Of a stretch of 64,000 nt of DNA, positions 21,906 to 33,787 are shown piece after piece (the stretch's first letter is position 1; the number at the start of each line of letters is the position of its first letter). The notes under the pieces were generated by a model. That model saw only the letters and a list, made by a program, of their open reading frames with translations. It did no database searches and was not told the DNA's origin. Made by a program: the position numbers and the translations under genes. This DNA comes from Ariolimax columbianus (lineage: Eukaryota; Mollusca; Gastropoda; Stylommatophora; Arionidae): contig JAVGWX010000004.1 of the NCBI GenBank assembly GCA_036924085.1, positions 7,192,544 through 7,256,543 on the forward strand. Direction: 5' to 3'.

Positions 21906-23019
21906 TAATAGCCAAAGCAAAGATGCACGAAAATCCCATGAACGCCAAAGCCCATCACTACTGTACGAAAACGTACCTGGAGGCAGCATATATTTCCAGA
22001 GGTGGTAGAAAATATACCAGGTATTGTAAACACAAACTACCAGTCTGAAAAAGACAGAAGATATACTACCCTGAGTTACATAACGGAAAACTACCCAAGC
22101 ATGGACTGGACACATGCATACACCGACGGTTCCGTAACAAATACAACACAGAACGAAGGGGCAGTAGCATTTCTGAGCCTACCAAATGACAGAAAAATAA
22201 CACTGTCATTAGCTACTGGAAAATACACAAGTAATTTCAGAGCGGAGGCAGAGGCACCGAGGGCGGCAGTGGAAGAAATGGTAACCGGTAAAAAGGAATA
22301 AAAGCCACATAGTCCTGCTTATAGATGATTCAGCCGTATTCAAAGCACTAAAAAGCCAGAAAAATACTGAACTTAATGATTTAGGAGTAGTACTATGTCA
22401 ACGATGCCAGCATTCCGCACCAAAAAGGGTAGTTGGTCAGTGGGTTCCATATCAATGCAACATCCAAGGCAACGTGGAGGCAGACAGACTGGCAAAAGAA
22501 GGTGCAAAACTACCCCAACCTGATACTAGTATGACATACGAAGAGTTAAAACGGCTTATTAGAGCTAGATACATGACCAAATGGGAAACTGAACATACTG
22601 GCTACACCAAAAACGATGCCTATTACCAGTTGAACAAAAGAGAGCAGGTCATGGACTTCGGACTTCGCACTGGCCACACTAGACTGATGTATTACCTATT
22701 CAACACATTGAAGATAGGTGGCTCCGACGAATGTCCGTGTGGTACTGGGAAAATGACCGCTGAGCATTTGCTGCAAAACTGCCCGACATACGAAGATCAG
22801 AGAGAGTAGATGTGGCCATCACCAGTGGCAACACTAGACAAGCTGTATGGCAGATTCGACAACCTCAGGATGACCGCTGCCTTTTTCGAAAAAAATAATG
22901 GTTACTGTGTGACTGCGTACGATGATGAAGAAGAAGAAGAAGAAGAAGAAGAAGAAGAAAAAGAAGAAGAAAAAGAAGAAGAAGAAGAAGAAGAGAAGAA
23001 GAAGAAGAAGAAGAAGAAG
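21906..23019 (+). mobile_element. 5'-truncated copy of the left-end LINE (RNase H end, copy C)
   Basis: The copy begins shortly before the RNase H domain (aagcaaagatgcacgaa, matching about 5753-5770). It carries YTDGSVTNTTQN (22117-22152), FRAEAEAPRAAVEEM, GNVEADRLAKEGAKL and CPCGTGKMTAEHLLQNCP, then a GAA-rich tail of about 100 bp (22922-23019). The third Asp region is altered (LIDDSAV) and stops are present (22299-22301, 22807-22809), so it is inactive. It is visibly more diverged from the 5.7-6.8-kb copy than the copy at 57.8 kb is. Its exact 12-bp TSD places the insertion within the piggyBac reading frame. Confidence 0.9.
22922..23019 (+). repeat. (GAA)n tail, expanded
   Basis: A GAA repeat with scattered AAA and GAG variants. 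It is the 3' tail of LINE copy C and is much longer than the roughly 20-bp tails of the other two tailed copies. It produces poly-Glu and poly-Lys chance frames. Confidence 0.9.
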
Positions 23020-23031
23020 ATATCATGGAAA
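23020..23031. repeat. Right TSD of the LINE copy in piggyBac
   Basis: Exact copy of 21894-21905. Confidence 0.85.
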
Positions 23032-23480
23032 CCACACATACAAAATAATCAAGTCGACCAAGAAAGTCTTTATGTGGGTGATGGAAATTACTAAACGCAA
23101 TGCCCCCATCACTCGTTTGCCCTTTGCGGGCTTTAAAAATATCCTGATAGGGGAACTCTGTCAGTTAGTCGAAGAAGAGACACCTATTAGCTTTCAGGCT
23201 GTTCTAGTGTCCACGCCAAGGAGAAAACCAATGAACAAGGAGCTTCGGAGATACCAGGGTGCAGGCCATCTCATTGACTCTAATGGAAAAGACTCACAAT
23301 GCGTACATTGTGCTGTTCAGATACAAAAACAAAGCGAATCAGATCTTACTGCACAGGTAATTCGCACACGCTGCATCTGTGTTATAAATCATGTTTTAGA
23401 GAATACCACACGAGATTTACAGGTGAGCTGAACAAAATAAAAATACTTGTAAATAATGGAAGTTGTAATTTTGTAACTTC

Positions 23481-24730
23481 TATATTTATTTTGGTATTGA
23501 GGTAAAATGTACATAATTTCAACATTTTTGGAGATAAATGAAGCAAATAATGAGTGTTTTGATGGACGTTGGATACATTTCTGCAAAATTGCTAGACAAA
23601 TTGAATTCAACTATTCAGAACATTGAAAAATGATAGTGAGTTTCAATATTTTGATCAATAAATTGTCTTTTCCTACAATTAATTTGTTTACAATACATTT
23701 ATTCTTATACAAAATGAAATATTAGCAATTTACTGGTATTTTAATTGTCTGTACCCATTTGTTATTTACAATTGTTTATAATGAGTACTCTATGTGTGTT
23801 TGCTAGGGTGTGTAACAGTCAGTTGTAAAAGAGGTGCAGTGACATTTTACTTCTGCTGAAAATTAATGTGGTCTAAACCTGAAAAGGTTCAAGTCTAAAC
23901 AGTATGTTTCATGCCTGCGAAACAATGGACATAGCATAGCAATCATGCACGCAGCTAAATTATTTTTCACATGAGGGTCAGGTTGAAGGATAAAGAATTG
24001 AACTCTGAATTTATTAAGCACACATGAGCTTCTGAAGGGAGTACAAATACGATGGATGGAATATATTTTTGACATACCCAATGTCACCTCAACTCGAATA
24101 GGTTATTAGGTTAGCTAAGAACAGGTCAGGGATACAAAATAAACGCTTCAGAAGCGCAATTAAAAATGGATTTGAGAAAGATTAAAAGTACATGCCAGCT
24201 CCTCGGATAATATTCAGAGAACAGTTCGACATTACGAGCAATGGTCAGACAAGGTGCCCATTTGCCAGATAAAAAAAATGGATCACAGAGACTCAGATAA
24301 AATGATTCGCCTTAAAGAGCATAAAGTACGCACGACGAACCAGTTGACTCATCTCATATAATCGCCAAGTGTGACAGAGTCTACTCTACCACGAAGAACG
24401 TTACAGTCACATGCCATCACATATTGCATCACAAGTCAGATGATCCCTCTTCAATTGCAATGGACAACTATTGATAAGCAACTAGTATGCTGATGGTACA
24501 TATTTTGAATATGATATACGTGTTCTGCCTCAGTCTGTTGTTACCAGCACGGAAACAAAGAACGATAACCTTGACTTGCATGAACATCTGATAGTAACAA
24601 TCATATGCGTGCTGCCATGACTGATTGTAATGCTTTTCTGAGCTTGAAACGCAAACTTGACGTATGTATTCTAGATTATATGAATCTGCAGAGTCTGTAT
24701 GAAATTAGTTTTATTCCTTGTTTCCAACAA
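23481..24730. other. AT-rich intron stretch, nothing recognised
   Basis: Only short chance frames are present. It may hold the right end of the piggyBac element, but no inverted repeat could be matched. Confidence 0.35.
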
Positions 24731-24734
24731 CTAT

Positions 24735-25010
24735 GTTCATCTTATATATTCTAGAATGCATGCGTTTTTATGGTCTCCCCTCTTTCTTTGGGCAATGCAT
24801 TCCAAACATTCACCAGTCTTTGATGAAAAAATAGTTTCTAATATATTTAAAAAATTGGCATCTTGTTAGATACGCTGTAGATGTGTCCTCGTATACTTGT
24901 ACGTAATTGTATTTTGGAAAACATGATATGAACTTATTTATCCGTTCCGTTAATTATCTTATTAACCTGAAGTAAGTCACCTATACTTTGTGTTGTCTAT
25001 TTAATGTAGA
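24735..25010 (-). pseudogene. CR1/L2-like LINE, C-terminal fragment
   Basis: Minus-strand reading gives KIINGTDK, then RTSIRGHIYSVSNKM, then FFHQRLVNVWNALPKERGE. These match the CR1/L2 C-terminus ('KIINGID...NTRGHSLKL...KNFFSxRVVNEWNxLPEEVV'), with several stops. It is a short, decayed fragment in the intron between EGF exons b and c. It is a separate insertion from the plus-strand CR1-like element at 60.4-62.1 kb, which carries the same domain. Confidence 0.75.
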
Positions 25011-25625
25011 TTGTAGGTGGGAGGGGTGGGGAAGGGGGATGGGTGGAAGTCGTTTTACAGTACCGATCATCATGACGACAAATTACTCTTAAGTCTATCA
25101 TGTTTCTGCCTGTTCACTATTTAGTCTACTGGGTTGTACATAGATCTCTGGTATATCTCTTCCTGAAAGGTTTGTCTATTCATGACCCACTTGATGTCGG
25201 CCATTGTTTCTTGTGTCTATTTTGGTGTTGCTACTGTTATAGTGTGTGTAACTTGGCTGAATACGATATTTACTTTGTCAACGTGTGTTCTCATTGCTGT
25301 GACTCAAGGCGTAATGACATACCAAAATATCGGTGGGATACTTTATGTGTATAATGTTTTTAAAGTCAGTTAAGGTCAGTACAAAACAAAACAAACGGCC
25401 CATGAACACTAGAAATGCCAGTCGAATGTGAGATTAAGGTGGATTTTAAAATATTAAAACAAACAATACATTCAGAGAGCATTTTAATTTTCGTTGGAAA
25501 CTAGTGTAAAACAGCAAAGCAACTAAGTAAAGATAGCATAATGTAAAGTTACCTTCCTGGTTGTGTTTGTAAATACGTTATTAAAATGGTCATGCCTTTG
25601 AAGGATACATAACGAGGTTAACTAT
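25011..25625. other. Intron stretch, nothing recognised
   Basis: A purine-rich GGGGAGGGG stretch (about 25013-25050) and chance frames only. Confidence 0.4.
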
Positions 25626-25629
25626 TCTA

Positions 25630-25760
25630 TTGGAATCAGTATTGTTTTCTGGATGCGAGCCTGGACAAAGAATACACAGACATAAATGTCTTACCACATT
25701 CGAAATGAGGTTTCTAGAAGAATCCTCAAGTCTAAATTCATGGACGGCTAGGACATATCT
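25630..25760 (+). pseudogene. Short LINE fragment (post-palm segment)
   Basis: Read across two frames, this gives a GCExW-like start, then HKCLTTFEMRFL and RRILKSKFMDG. This matches the 'YGCExWTLNxxxxxxLxxFExRCLRRILxI' segment of RTE-like LINEs. A (TC)n run follows at about 25770-25794. Confidence 0.5.
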
Positions 25761-26159
25761 CTCTCTTTTGTCTCTCTCTCTCTCTCTCTCTCTCGATATC
25801 CCTCTATTTATCTATATCAACGTCTCTCTTTCTTTTTTTCAAGTGTTACGTTTTTGTATTTATATCTGGGATCAAGGCGCTGAGCAGCGAATGAGCTGCA
25901 GCGGTCAGCGACCCATAGCTTACTGCTAGCGTCAGGGCCATGGAACCAGAGCTGTCACGACCCTTCTTCGCCTTGGAGTGGTGATCCTAGATAACAGAGC
26001 AGACTGGCTAAAACGAAGGGGTCGAATAGGAAAAGATAACCCAGTACTCATAAATTGTTTGCTGAAGTCGGATGTTTTGGACCAAAAGCTGCAAATGTCG
26101 CAGTCAAACTGTAAAATACAACACAACGCATTCCGTTCTCTGGACTACATTCTGCTACT

Positions 26160-27800
26160 AAGGCATATGTCAGGGTTTGGTAGCGGAGATTGAGAACAAA
26201 TGAAGCCAAGCTATATGCATTTCTCTTGTTGATTATGCATGCTTTTCTGATGCGAAACTACAACTTTTCTTAGACAACCAGCTAAAGCATTGGTGCATTA
26301 GAAACAACTTGATATGTAAAGACAAATACCTGGCAGACGCAAGGGTATCCGCTTTGACCGGTGCTGTTCAACATCTACTCAGTAAAATGTGGCTACTATT
26401 CAACCCGCATTGACACGGCGACGTTGACATTTGTCGTTAATATCCTAACGTAAAGGACTGGCCCACACAGACAATAGTTTGCCAAGGGCATCCATGATGC
26501 ATTGCAAGCAATCTCACGGTGGTACCGCGACTAAAGCTCCAAGATCAATCCGAACAAGGCCTTCATGATATTGTGTATTTAAATAATTCCATCGTAAGGC
26601 TGAACTCCCGGAAATCATATTTGATGGTTGCACCATTGACAGGTGTGACGGGTTTAAGTACATGAGAGTGACATTTGCTATTATATATTTCTACATAATT
26701 GTCATGTTGACCTTATCGTACACAAATGTTAGCGAATGTTAGGAGCACTCTCGACCATGACTGCTGCCAACATGGAACAACACATCATGTTCATCTTATT
26801 TCGTCAAGTCGTGTGGTTTGTTATCGTTTACGGACTGGACATCCTCACACTATAAATAATACAGTGTAAAAGTTGGAACGCATCCAGAATGAAGGTTTGC
26901 GACTGGTTCTGGGTTGCACTTGAGACATCCGGATTGTGGTTATCCGGTACATGCTTGGATTGTTATCGGTGACGACCAGACATAAAACGGGCACAAGTCA
27001 AAGTATATATGCGAGTCAGCACATACTCGCGGCACCCTATGTACAGTAGTATACCATACATAACGGAAGCAAGCATCAAGCGAGGGGCGTCATATATGTC
27101 CCAGCTGAGACAACACTCTGACATGTCACTCCAGCTGAAACGATAGCCAAAGAGAAAGGATGGGTTCACAGGGGTGATAGCATGATAGAGTACCATCTGA
27201 ACATTAGACAAGGAATGCAGAAAATGGAGCAGCGGGAGAACAGAGCATGATGTGAATCAGCTTATAACTGAACACGCAGATGCGTGATGACGTCATATAC
27301 ACAGACAGATCAGTGCTGTGCAGTGATGAATCAGACTGATTTTTCTCAGCTAGAGTGACAGGACAAGTCGCTGCTGAGAGGAGTAGGACATACATATCTA
27401 TAACCTCCAGTTTGAAAATGCAGATATAAGCAGTGGCATCTGCACTGAAATGAGTATGTAAGACTTCTGAAACAAGGGAAGTCATTATGACAGACTCGAA
27501 AGCCGTACTTCAGAAGGTACAGACAGGGTGGCAAGTTTCCAGGGGTAGACATCGATCTACTGTCCTGCTTATGCAGGGGGTTTAGTGCACTGAAAGTGAT
27601 GACATCATGTCTACACAGGCTTCCATCATGGGCACATTAGTGATGGATAGAAGTGACGTTTTGAAATCAATCAATTACCGCCTGTTAGATGAAGCAATAA
27701 TCCACAGACTGCAAAGTGTCGACATTAAACAAGGATCGAGTATGGCGTATACGAGGGCGGGACAGGAGAGTGTATAACCAGCGAGCTTAACGGACCATTC
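26160..27800 (+). pseudogene. LINE with RNase H domain, decayed (second RNase H family)
   Basis: Plus-strand reading with many stops gives an RT end-segment: INPNKAFM and DGCTIDRCDGFKYM at about 26550-26665, where LGVTFD would normally follow. Then come LGALSTMTAANMEQHIMFIL and FRQVVWFVIVYGLDILTL (26735-26850). An RNase H-like domain follows: VYTDRSVLCSDES (about 27295-27330; first Asp kept), a TSSLKMQI-like helix with Glu lost, VIMTDSKAVLQKVQTGW (27483-27533; Asp kept) and a terminal HRLQSVDIKQGSSM. This protein is unlike the left-end LINE and belongs to the common invertebrate 'TDGSV...TSSLxMEVEAV' type. It sits between EGF exons b and c. Confidence 0.75.
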
Positions 27801-28329
27801 TATGCATACCTTATGCCATTTTCTGATCGAGACTGATCATCTATGGTTATGCCCTAAGTGCAGTGACGTTAATTCTTAGAAACATAACAGAAACACACAA
27901 ACAAACCAGTCTATGATAACTGTATCAAACACTGTACGCATAACGCCATCAAATAAAGTATCCTTACTCTATCAATCAGTGAAACAATTGTGTTACGTAT
28001 TTAACACGATGTCGCCTTTACACAAATGGATCATACGCTCCCATCCCATGGTCAATTGAGAATTATGTTCTTATTAATGTATGTACCACAATCGTAGCCA
28101 TCTAACACTGAAGCAATCTTACTAACTAAACATATTGTTGTTATTATTATTCTTAACTTGTAGAGTCTGTGATTATTTGAACTCTCCTGAAGTATGAACG
28201 TTATGTGCTGAGGTTTCGTAGTGAACCAATTCCTGTCTCAAGACTGTTTTGTGTTATCTCAACTTTGTTGTTTAATCCGTTTCTATGGTAGTCTCACTCG
28301 GTCAATTAGTTATCCCAGGTCTGTTTTCT

Positions 28330-28725
28330 CAGAGAACAGCAATGGCGTTGTGACAGTTACAAATTAGTTCGTGTTTCACAGAAAACAGCAACGGGTCATT
28401 GAGTCAGTTGTGCCTTAAGTGTCGTCGATCAGGCAGTGCCATGTGTTCTCCAACAGTGGCGTCTTAAGTCTGGTCGCTCAGGGAGCAGAAATGGTTAAGC
28501 AGCAGTGAGTGACATCTTAAGTATTGTCAGGGAGGGACCAGCAATAATTTAGCAGCAATGAGTAACTTCTTGAGCCTTGTCGCTCAGGAAGCGCCAATTG
28601 TTCTGCCACAGTGACATAACAAGTCATGTCGCTCATGGAGCAGTAATGGCTCTACAGCAGTGGCATATTAAGTCTATTGACTCAGGGACCAGCAATGGTT
28701 CTGCGGCTGGGGCATTTTTAATCTT
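28330..28725. repeat. Degenerate ~60-bp tandem repeat
   Basis: Phrases of the form gtcgctcagggagcagcaatggttctgcagcagtgg..tcttaagtct recur about every 60 bp (for example at about 28460, 28540, 28580, 28635 and 28680) with much divergence. Confidence 0.65.
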
Positions 28726-29510
28726 AGCATTCAGCCTGATGCATGTACACCAATACACACAGCCACATGTTCACATTGGAAGACAAGTGCTGTTTTTGTT
28801 CGCACAGTCGTAGCCACTCAGGAAAGCACTGCTCTGCTCTCTCACTGACTCTGCTTCTTTGCTGTTTGTTAATCTCAAATGCATTGATTCCCCAAATATA
28901 CTTGTTCCTCTACATAAGAGTAAACGTTGTATGTAGTTCTGCCTTGCTAGGTACACTTTCTTGGACCTGTGGACAGCGTTAAACACAGACATAATTTGTT
29001 CGAAATTTCAACCTGAATCTGGGGTCGTGGGATTTTCAGTTTATTGAGCAAAACGGGACACTGTAATTATTCTGCGTAATCTTGAACATCGATATATCCC
29101 AAGAGTACACAGAATGAGCCACTGTTTTTAGCTGTAGAGTCCTAGCAAGGTTCTAAAGGTATGAGCTAGAATAATATCGATTGGTTTTTACCTCGATCTG
29201 CTGATTGTGGCAATTGGGACAGTTGCGACTGTGACATAACTGCTTCCTAAGACTGACAGCTGTCATTGTTGGTTCAGTCGAAACATTGCATCAGGTCGTA
29301 TTCATTTGATCGTGTATTCACGATTGTTTCCTTGATGGTTATTATTGCAGCATGTATGTACATAATATGCTTGCTAGCCACAAGTACAACCATTGTATAA
29401 ATCATTCAGATGAGGCGTATAGTGTTTAGTGGGTCTTCTTACTTCCCTTCACAAACTAAGTGAGAATAGCCAGAGAAAATATCAACAAAAGTACTTGTTT
29501 TATTTTACAG
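28726..29510. other. Intron stretch before exon c
   Basis: No recognised element. Chance frames only. Confidence 0.4.
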
Positions 29511-29642
29511 ATTGTGAGTACGGATATTTCGGAGAAAACTGTTCAAATGAGTGCCCGCAAAACTGTGTTGGTCACATATGTGACAGGTATTCCGGAAATT
29601 GTACCTCGTGTTATGGAGCCCGTTTTGGGGCACAATGTGAAG
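29511..29642 (+). CDS. Exon of the multi-EGF-like domain gene (exon c)
   Basis: A 132-bp exon, phase 1-1, with acceptor tattttacag and donor gtattg. It encodes one EGF-like repeat, CEYGYFGENCSNECPQNC through CTSCYGARFGAQC. The GYFGxxC turn and closing FGxxC are typical of MEGF/Draper-type repeats. It lies 13 kb after exon b. The next repeat (exon d) follows after 1.35 kb. The frame through the exon is fully open and the splice sites are consensus, which argues for a live gene. Confidence 0.82.
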
Positions 29643-30989
29643 GTATTGTAATGTCTGAGCGGCCGATGGCTGAATCCAATACTGATACGTGTATCTGTAT
29701 CAACCATCTATATCACAATTAGCTGCTCTAAAATCATTTACTTTCCATAAGTTTGCCGTAATGCTAAAAGTGGTTGTGAAGCGTGTGCTCATTACATATG
29801 GTGATTTATTCTTGTTATATTGGTAATTCATACAGGCACTTTCAGTTTCTTTGTTCATTCTTTTTTTTTATGAACTTAACTTGTTTTTACAGAACAGATA
29901 TGATTCACAACCAAAGTTTTCATAACAAAGGTCATGAGTTCCACTCCCAATAGCCTGTTATTACTCAGCTGCTATAAAAAAGGATAAACATGGACAAAAA
30001 CAAACTTGTAAAAGTTGATTAAGGTTGAGTTTAATCAAAATTCAAAAAAGGGTATGATCAGATACCCAACTGTGACGAGAAGACAAACAAAACCTACTTT
30101 AAGACCAATATGCCTTCATCGGGGACTACAATACTCAACTAACAAATCAACATATACAGAAAAAATGGTCAACGTATCTGACAGCACACTCAGTCTGTTT
30201 TTAGCGACTGGCTGGGCCAGATGAATGGCTAGAAAATGAAGGGAGTGGTCAAACACAAGGTGGTCAGGAGAGCGTAAGAATTGGAAGGGAATGCGCCGGA
30301 TACGCCAATGGTGGCCACATGGGGAGACGGCCAAATAGTGATCCAGGTGGGAGACGGTGATATAAGCCGGGAGGGCGTGAAATTAATTTAGAAAGGGTGG
30401 GAGGTTGAGAACTCGTTGAAGAAATGGAGAGAAGGGGGGGGGGGGGGGTAAGCATAGGAAGACAAATATATGGGGGCCAGTATGAGGTTTTAAGAAAAAA
30501 GTATTGTATATAGTAATGTCATTATACAGGCAGCTGACAGCTGCATCTATCTGGGAAGCAAAGTGGCCCAATACAGAAACACAACTAATACAATTTTAAT
30601 TGGCATTGCTCTTGCCCAAGGTGCCTTTAACCAACTAACGAACATCTAGAACAACCTTCTCTGTTGAACCATGCTATGCAGGATAACCGCATGGAGGGGT
30701 AGAGGGGTCTTGGCCACTCTGGTTTCTTGATCCTCACACTAGTAGTCAGCAGTGGGTTGTTGACCGCTGCAGCACATTCGATGATCAGCATCTTGATCCC
30801 AGTACATCAATAGCATCTGATTGTGAATGACATATTAAGAGCAGCTTTTCGTGTGAGTCGTAGGAACAGAACATCAACAAAGAAAACAGGAATGACCATC
30901 TTATGTTCTAGATATTCCAATCATTATGCTGTGTTTTCATGATATTTTTAATCTGTACAATTATGTATCTTTATGTTTTGCGCGCTTAG
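29643..30989. other. Intron between exons c and d
   Basis: 30000-30560 is purine-rich on the plus strand and ends in a poly-G run (about 30434-30449). I recognise no element. Confidence 0.4.
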
Positions 30990-31124
30990 AGTGCCCAGAA
31001 ACATGGTATGGACCAAAGTGCGAGTCGCAGTGCCACACAAATTGCCTGGACAGCAAGTGCAGTGGGCAGTCTGGGAGGTGCTATAGTTGTGCCGACGGCT
31101 TCAACGGTGATTTATGTGAAAAAG
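30990..31124 (+). CDS. Exon of the multi-EGF-like domain gene (exon d)
   Basis: A 135-bp exon, phase 1-1, with acceptor gcgcgcttag and donor gtaatg. It encodes CPETWYGPKCESQCHTNC through CYSCADGFNGDLCEKG, again one complete EGF-like repeat. As the last repeat exon seen in this window, it has no transmembrane or terminal exon behind it up to 64 kb. Either the following intron exceeds 32 kb or the remaining exons are too divergent to see here. Confidence 0.82.
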
Positions 31125-32029
31125 GTAATGCATTATCTTAACATTTGACATACTCGGTTTAGGAAAATCATAAGGTAATTTTCGAAAAAAATGATATATC
31201 GCCAAATTCGATTATCCAAACTTTCCATTCAACGTGTTAGGAGGTGATCATCTTACCGTTCTACACAGTTCTGCAGATGACACACATAGAAACATATCAG
31301 AGAGGAGGATATAGATCAGAAGAACTGATCAACGTATGGACACCTCGACAGAAGTCTGGTACATGCAAGGTGGACAAATTGAAAACCAATAGTATTTGTC
31401 GTAACGTTTAAGATCTACAATAAATAGTTCAATTAAAAACCGCCTGAAAAAAGTAAAACAAACAGCATCAGCAATAATTAGTAATTAGAGGGTAATTAAA
31501 ATATATTTTTAAAAAATTATTTCGAACTTGCGAGACATTATCGCCATCAATCTAGAGTACCTTATATGATTTTGAGCGAATTCGTCTTTGCCACATTCTA
31601 ATAGCTCGTACATCAAGGATCGTTTACTGTCTAACATATATCAACGTGATCAAACCTGGGGACAAGAACGAATGGTTGGTGTTGTGGCGAGAATACTCAA
31701 CCATTAAGATTGGGGCTGGGGTGGGGGGAGAGAAAGGGGGGTGCCGCCTTGTTACCTACTTAGTCGCTCCTCTTATACAGTGAAGTGTAGAGGTGTGCCG
31801 CCTGGTTTCTAATTAACATTGTTTGTTTTTGGTATATTTTATTTTGTTGGGCTGTTGATAAAGAATAATCAATATTATTTCAAACACAGCTTGAATGGTG
31901 CGTTAAGCATCTGTATTTTTGAAAGATTTAGACTATCAAACAGGTATGGCTTCAGTCTCAAACAAATGAAAAAAAATATGCAAAATCGCCGCCAGTTACT
32001 AGTTCCAAATATTGAGAACAACTGGGGAA
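31125..32029. other. AT-rich stretch, nothing recognised
   Basis: Includes a GT-rich and G-rich patch at about 31705-31745. Chance frames only. Confidence 0.4.
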
Positions 32030-32705
32030 CCCGTCCTTCTATGTGTCCCACAAGGTGACACAACAACTATTCAATACATCCTTATATGTGTCCCACAAGG
32101 TGAGAAAAGAACTATTCAACCCGTCTATATAGGTGTCCCACAAAGTGACACAACAACTTTTTAACCCGTCATCATATGTGTCCCACAAGGTGATACAACA
32201 ACTATTCAACGAGTCCTGCTATGTGTTCCACAAAGTGATACAACAACCATTAAACCCGTTATTCTTGTGTCCCACAAAGGGACACAACAACTGTTCAACC
32301 TGTCCTACGTGTCACACAAAGTGACACAACAACTATTCAACACGTTATTCTTGTGTCCCTCAAAGTGACACACCAACTATTTAACCCGTCCTTATATGTG
32401 TCACACAAAGTGACACAACAACTATTCAACCGTTCCTTCTATGTGTCCCACAAAGTAACACAACAACTATTCAACCGTTCCTTCTATGTGTCCCACAAAG
32501 TAACACAACAACTATTAAACCGTTCCTTCTATGTGTCCCACAAAGTAACACAACAACTATTCAACCGTTCCTTCTATGTGTCCCACAAAGTAACACAACA
32601 ACTATTCAACCGTTCCTTCTATGTGACCAACAAAGTAACACAACAACTATTCAACCGTTCCTTCTATGTGACCAACAAAGTGACACAATAATTATTCAAC
32701 CCGTC
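32030..32705. repeat. 45-bp minisatellite
   Basis: About 15 copies of ccttctatgtgtcccacaaa plus gtaacacaacaactattcaaccgtt. The central copies (32435, 32480, 32525, 32570, 32615) are almost identical and the outer ones diverge. The period is a multiple of three, so a YVSHKVTQQLFNRSF repeat reads open on the plus strand (32353-32691). There is no start context, splice site or other coding sign. Confidence 0.9.
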
Positions 32706-33785
32706 CTTCTATCTATCGTGCAAGGATCCTGATGCTATTACAGCCGCGAAAAGTTCAACATCCCAGTCTGATCTGGTTGAGTACCAACTTCGCTATCTGA
32801 GTGTCATTAATTTCAGAATCTTTGACAGTATTTCCAGCAATCTTTTTTTATACTCTCCCCATTGCCTTTGCAGATATATCTGTCAGCTTGCCCCTGTAAA
32901 TCTGAACTTTTTCCCAACTTCTACGACATCGTCTTCCATCACCTAGTTGACTATTTGAACACGAAGAACTAATTGATTATTTTATTCTTCTCTCTCCACA
33001 ACGTACCTTAGTATCTACGTGTTAGATGTTTGGGCTGTGATGATTTGTTGATTATCTATAATCATTCCATTTCGTTCTTGAAATTAGGATCAACTCCGTG
33101 AAATGCTAATTGTACTCTCCTCCAAGTAGTTGTTGAAATAAATTAAGTATTCACAATCAAAATGCATACGTTAATTGATAATTGCAATAATCATGGACAC
33201 CTGGTTAGAGTATGCATCCTAATAAATGGTATCAATTCCTACTTGCATACCAATGATCGACGATCGTTTGATCCAAACATGTAAATCTTTCTATTCGAGA
33301 TGACATACACCTGATGGTTTAAATACATTTCACATTTGTCGTTGGATTATTTACACATTCATCCTCATGTAGCCACTTTTTCTCCCTTAAATAGTATGTC
33401 CCCTTTCTGTCACACATTCACATTATCAAAGTATCGTTGGCGTCAGTCCGGTAAATTTGCCGATTCCGAGGAATCCACCAATATTCGGTACGAGTCCCGG
33501 TTTTTTTAAAACGATATAGCAATGAGAGCTTATGTCTTTGACCAATTCATATGACCATCATATAGGACGAGTATAGGTATATGACTATCAAAACGTTGTT
33601 CTACGTGTTGATCTTTTGTCAGGAATGCGTACTACTTGTTTAGCCTGGCGATGTTTGCGTGAAATCGATACTTCCACATAATCATTAAACAAAGTAACGT
33701 GTCAGATTCCTTCATATGGTATCTTACCCAGTCCCAAATGTAGAGTGCTCGCCATTAAATGTGACTCTCAGTGACCCAGACCTCA
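32706..33785. other. Stretch without recognised elements
   Basis: AT-rich sequence with no frame of note. A TTTTTTT-containing region near 33500 is unremarkable. Confidence 0.4.
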
Positions 33786-33787
33786 TC

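Larger units (their letters stand above)
20419..23480 (+). pseudogene. piggyBac-type transposase, interrupted by a LINE copy
   Basis: Order along the plus strand: an open frame 20419-21027 with an acidic N-terminal region (DSEHDDSEDSDHSESNN) leading to LLKELILDKRITNVNAYLQQ; then, after stops and a shift, LIEMGLNAKHSIKYVWSTKS (about 21065-21118); CIDEMILGHKGQYKCKQYNP (21301-21360), containing a catalytic-core Asp; RYYYFQLFVQFLRQRKHLYTG (about 21557-21620); AKWFINDDEKVMCGSWKVKK (21700-21750); and IHRCNLSMNGCDRENQLISY (21838-21897). The frame is then cut by a LINE at 21906-23019. It resumes with KKVFMWVMEITKRNAP and a C-terminal cysteine-rich segment with CVHC and CYKSCFREYHT across a frameshift. 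This is the piggyBac DDE fold plus its C-terminal zinc-finger-like domain. At least two frameshifts and several stops make it inactive. I found no TTAA-flanked inverted repeats. Confidence 0.85.

Noticed and set aside
22922..23431. A 169-codon ORF with poly-Lys/Arg start
   Set aside because: The first part is the GAA tail in another frame. Only the later part (KKVFMWVMEITK onward) is real piggyBac coding sequence.
32353..32691. A repeat protein of 15-residue units
   Set aside because: It is explained by a 45-bp minisatellite. There is no start context, splice sites or flanking domain.
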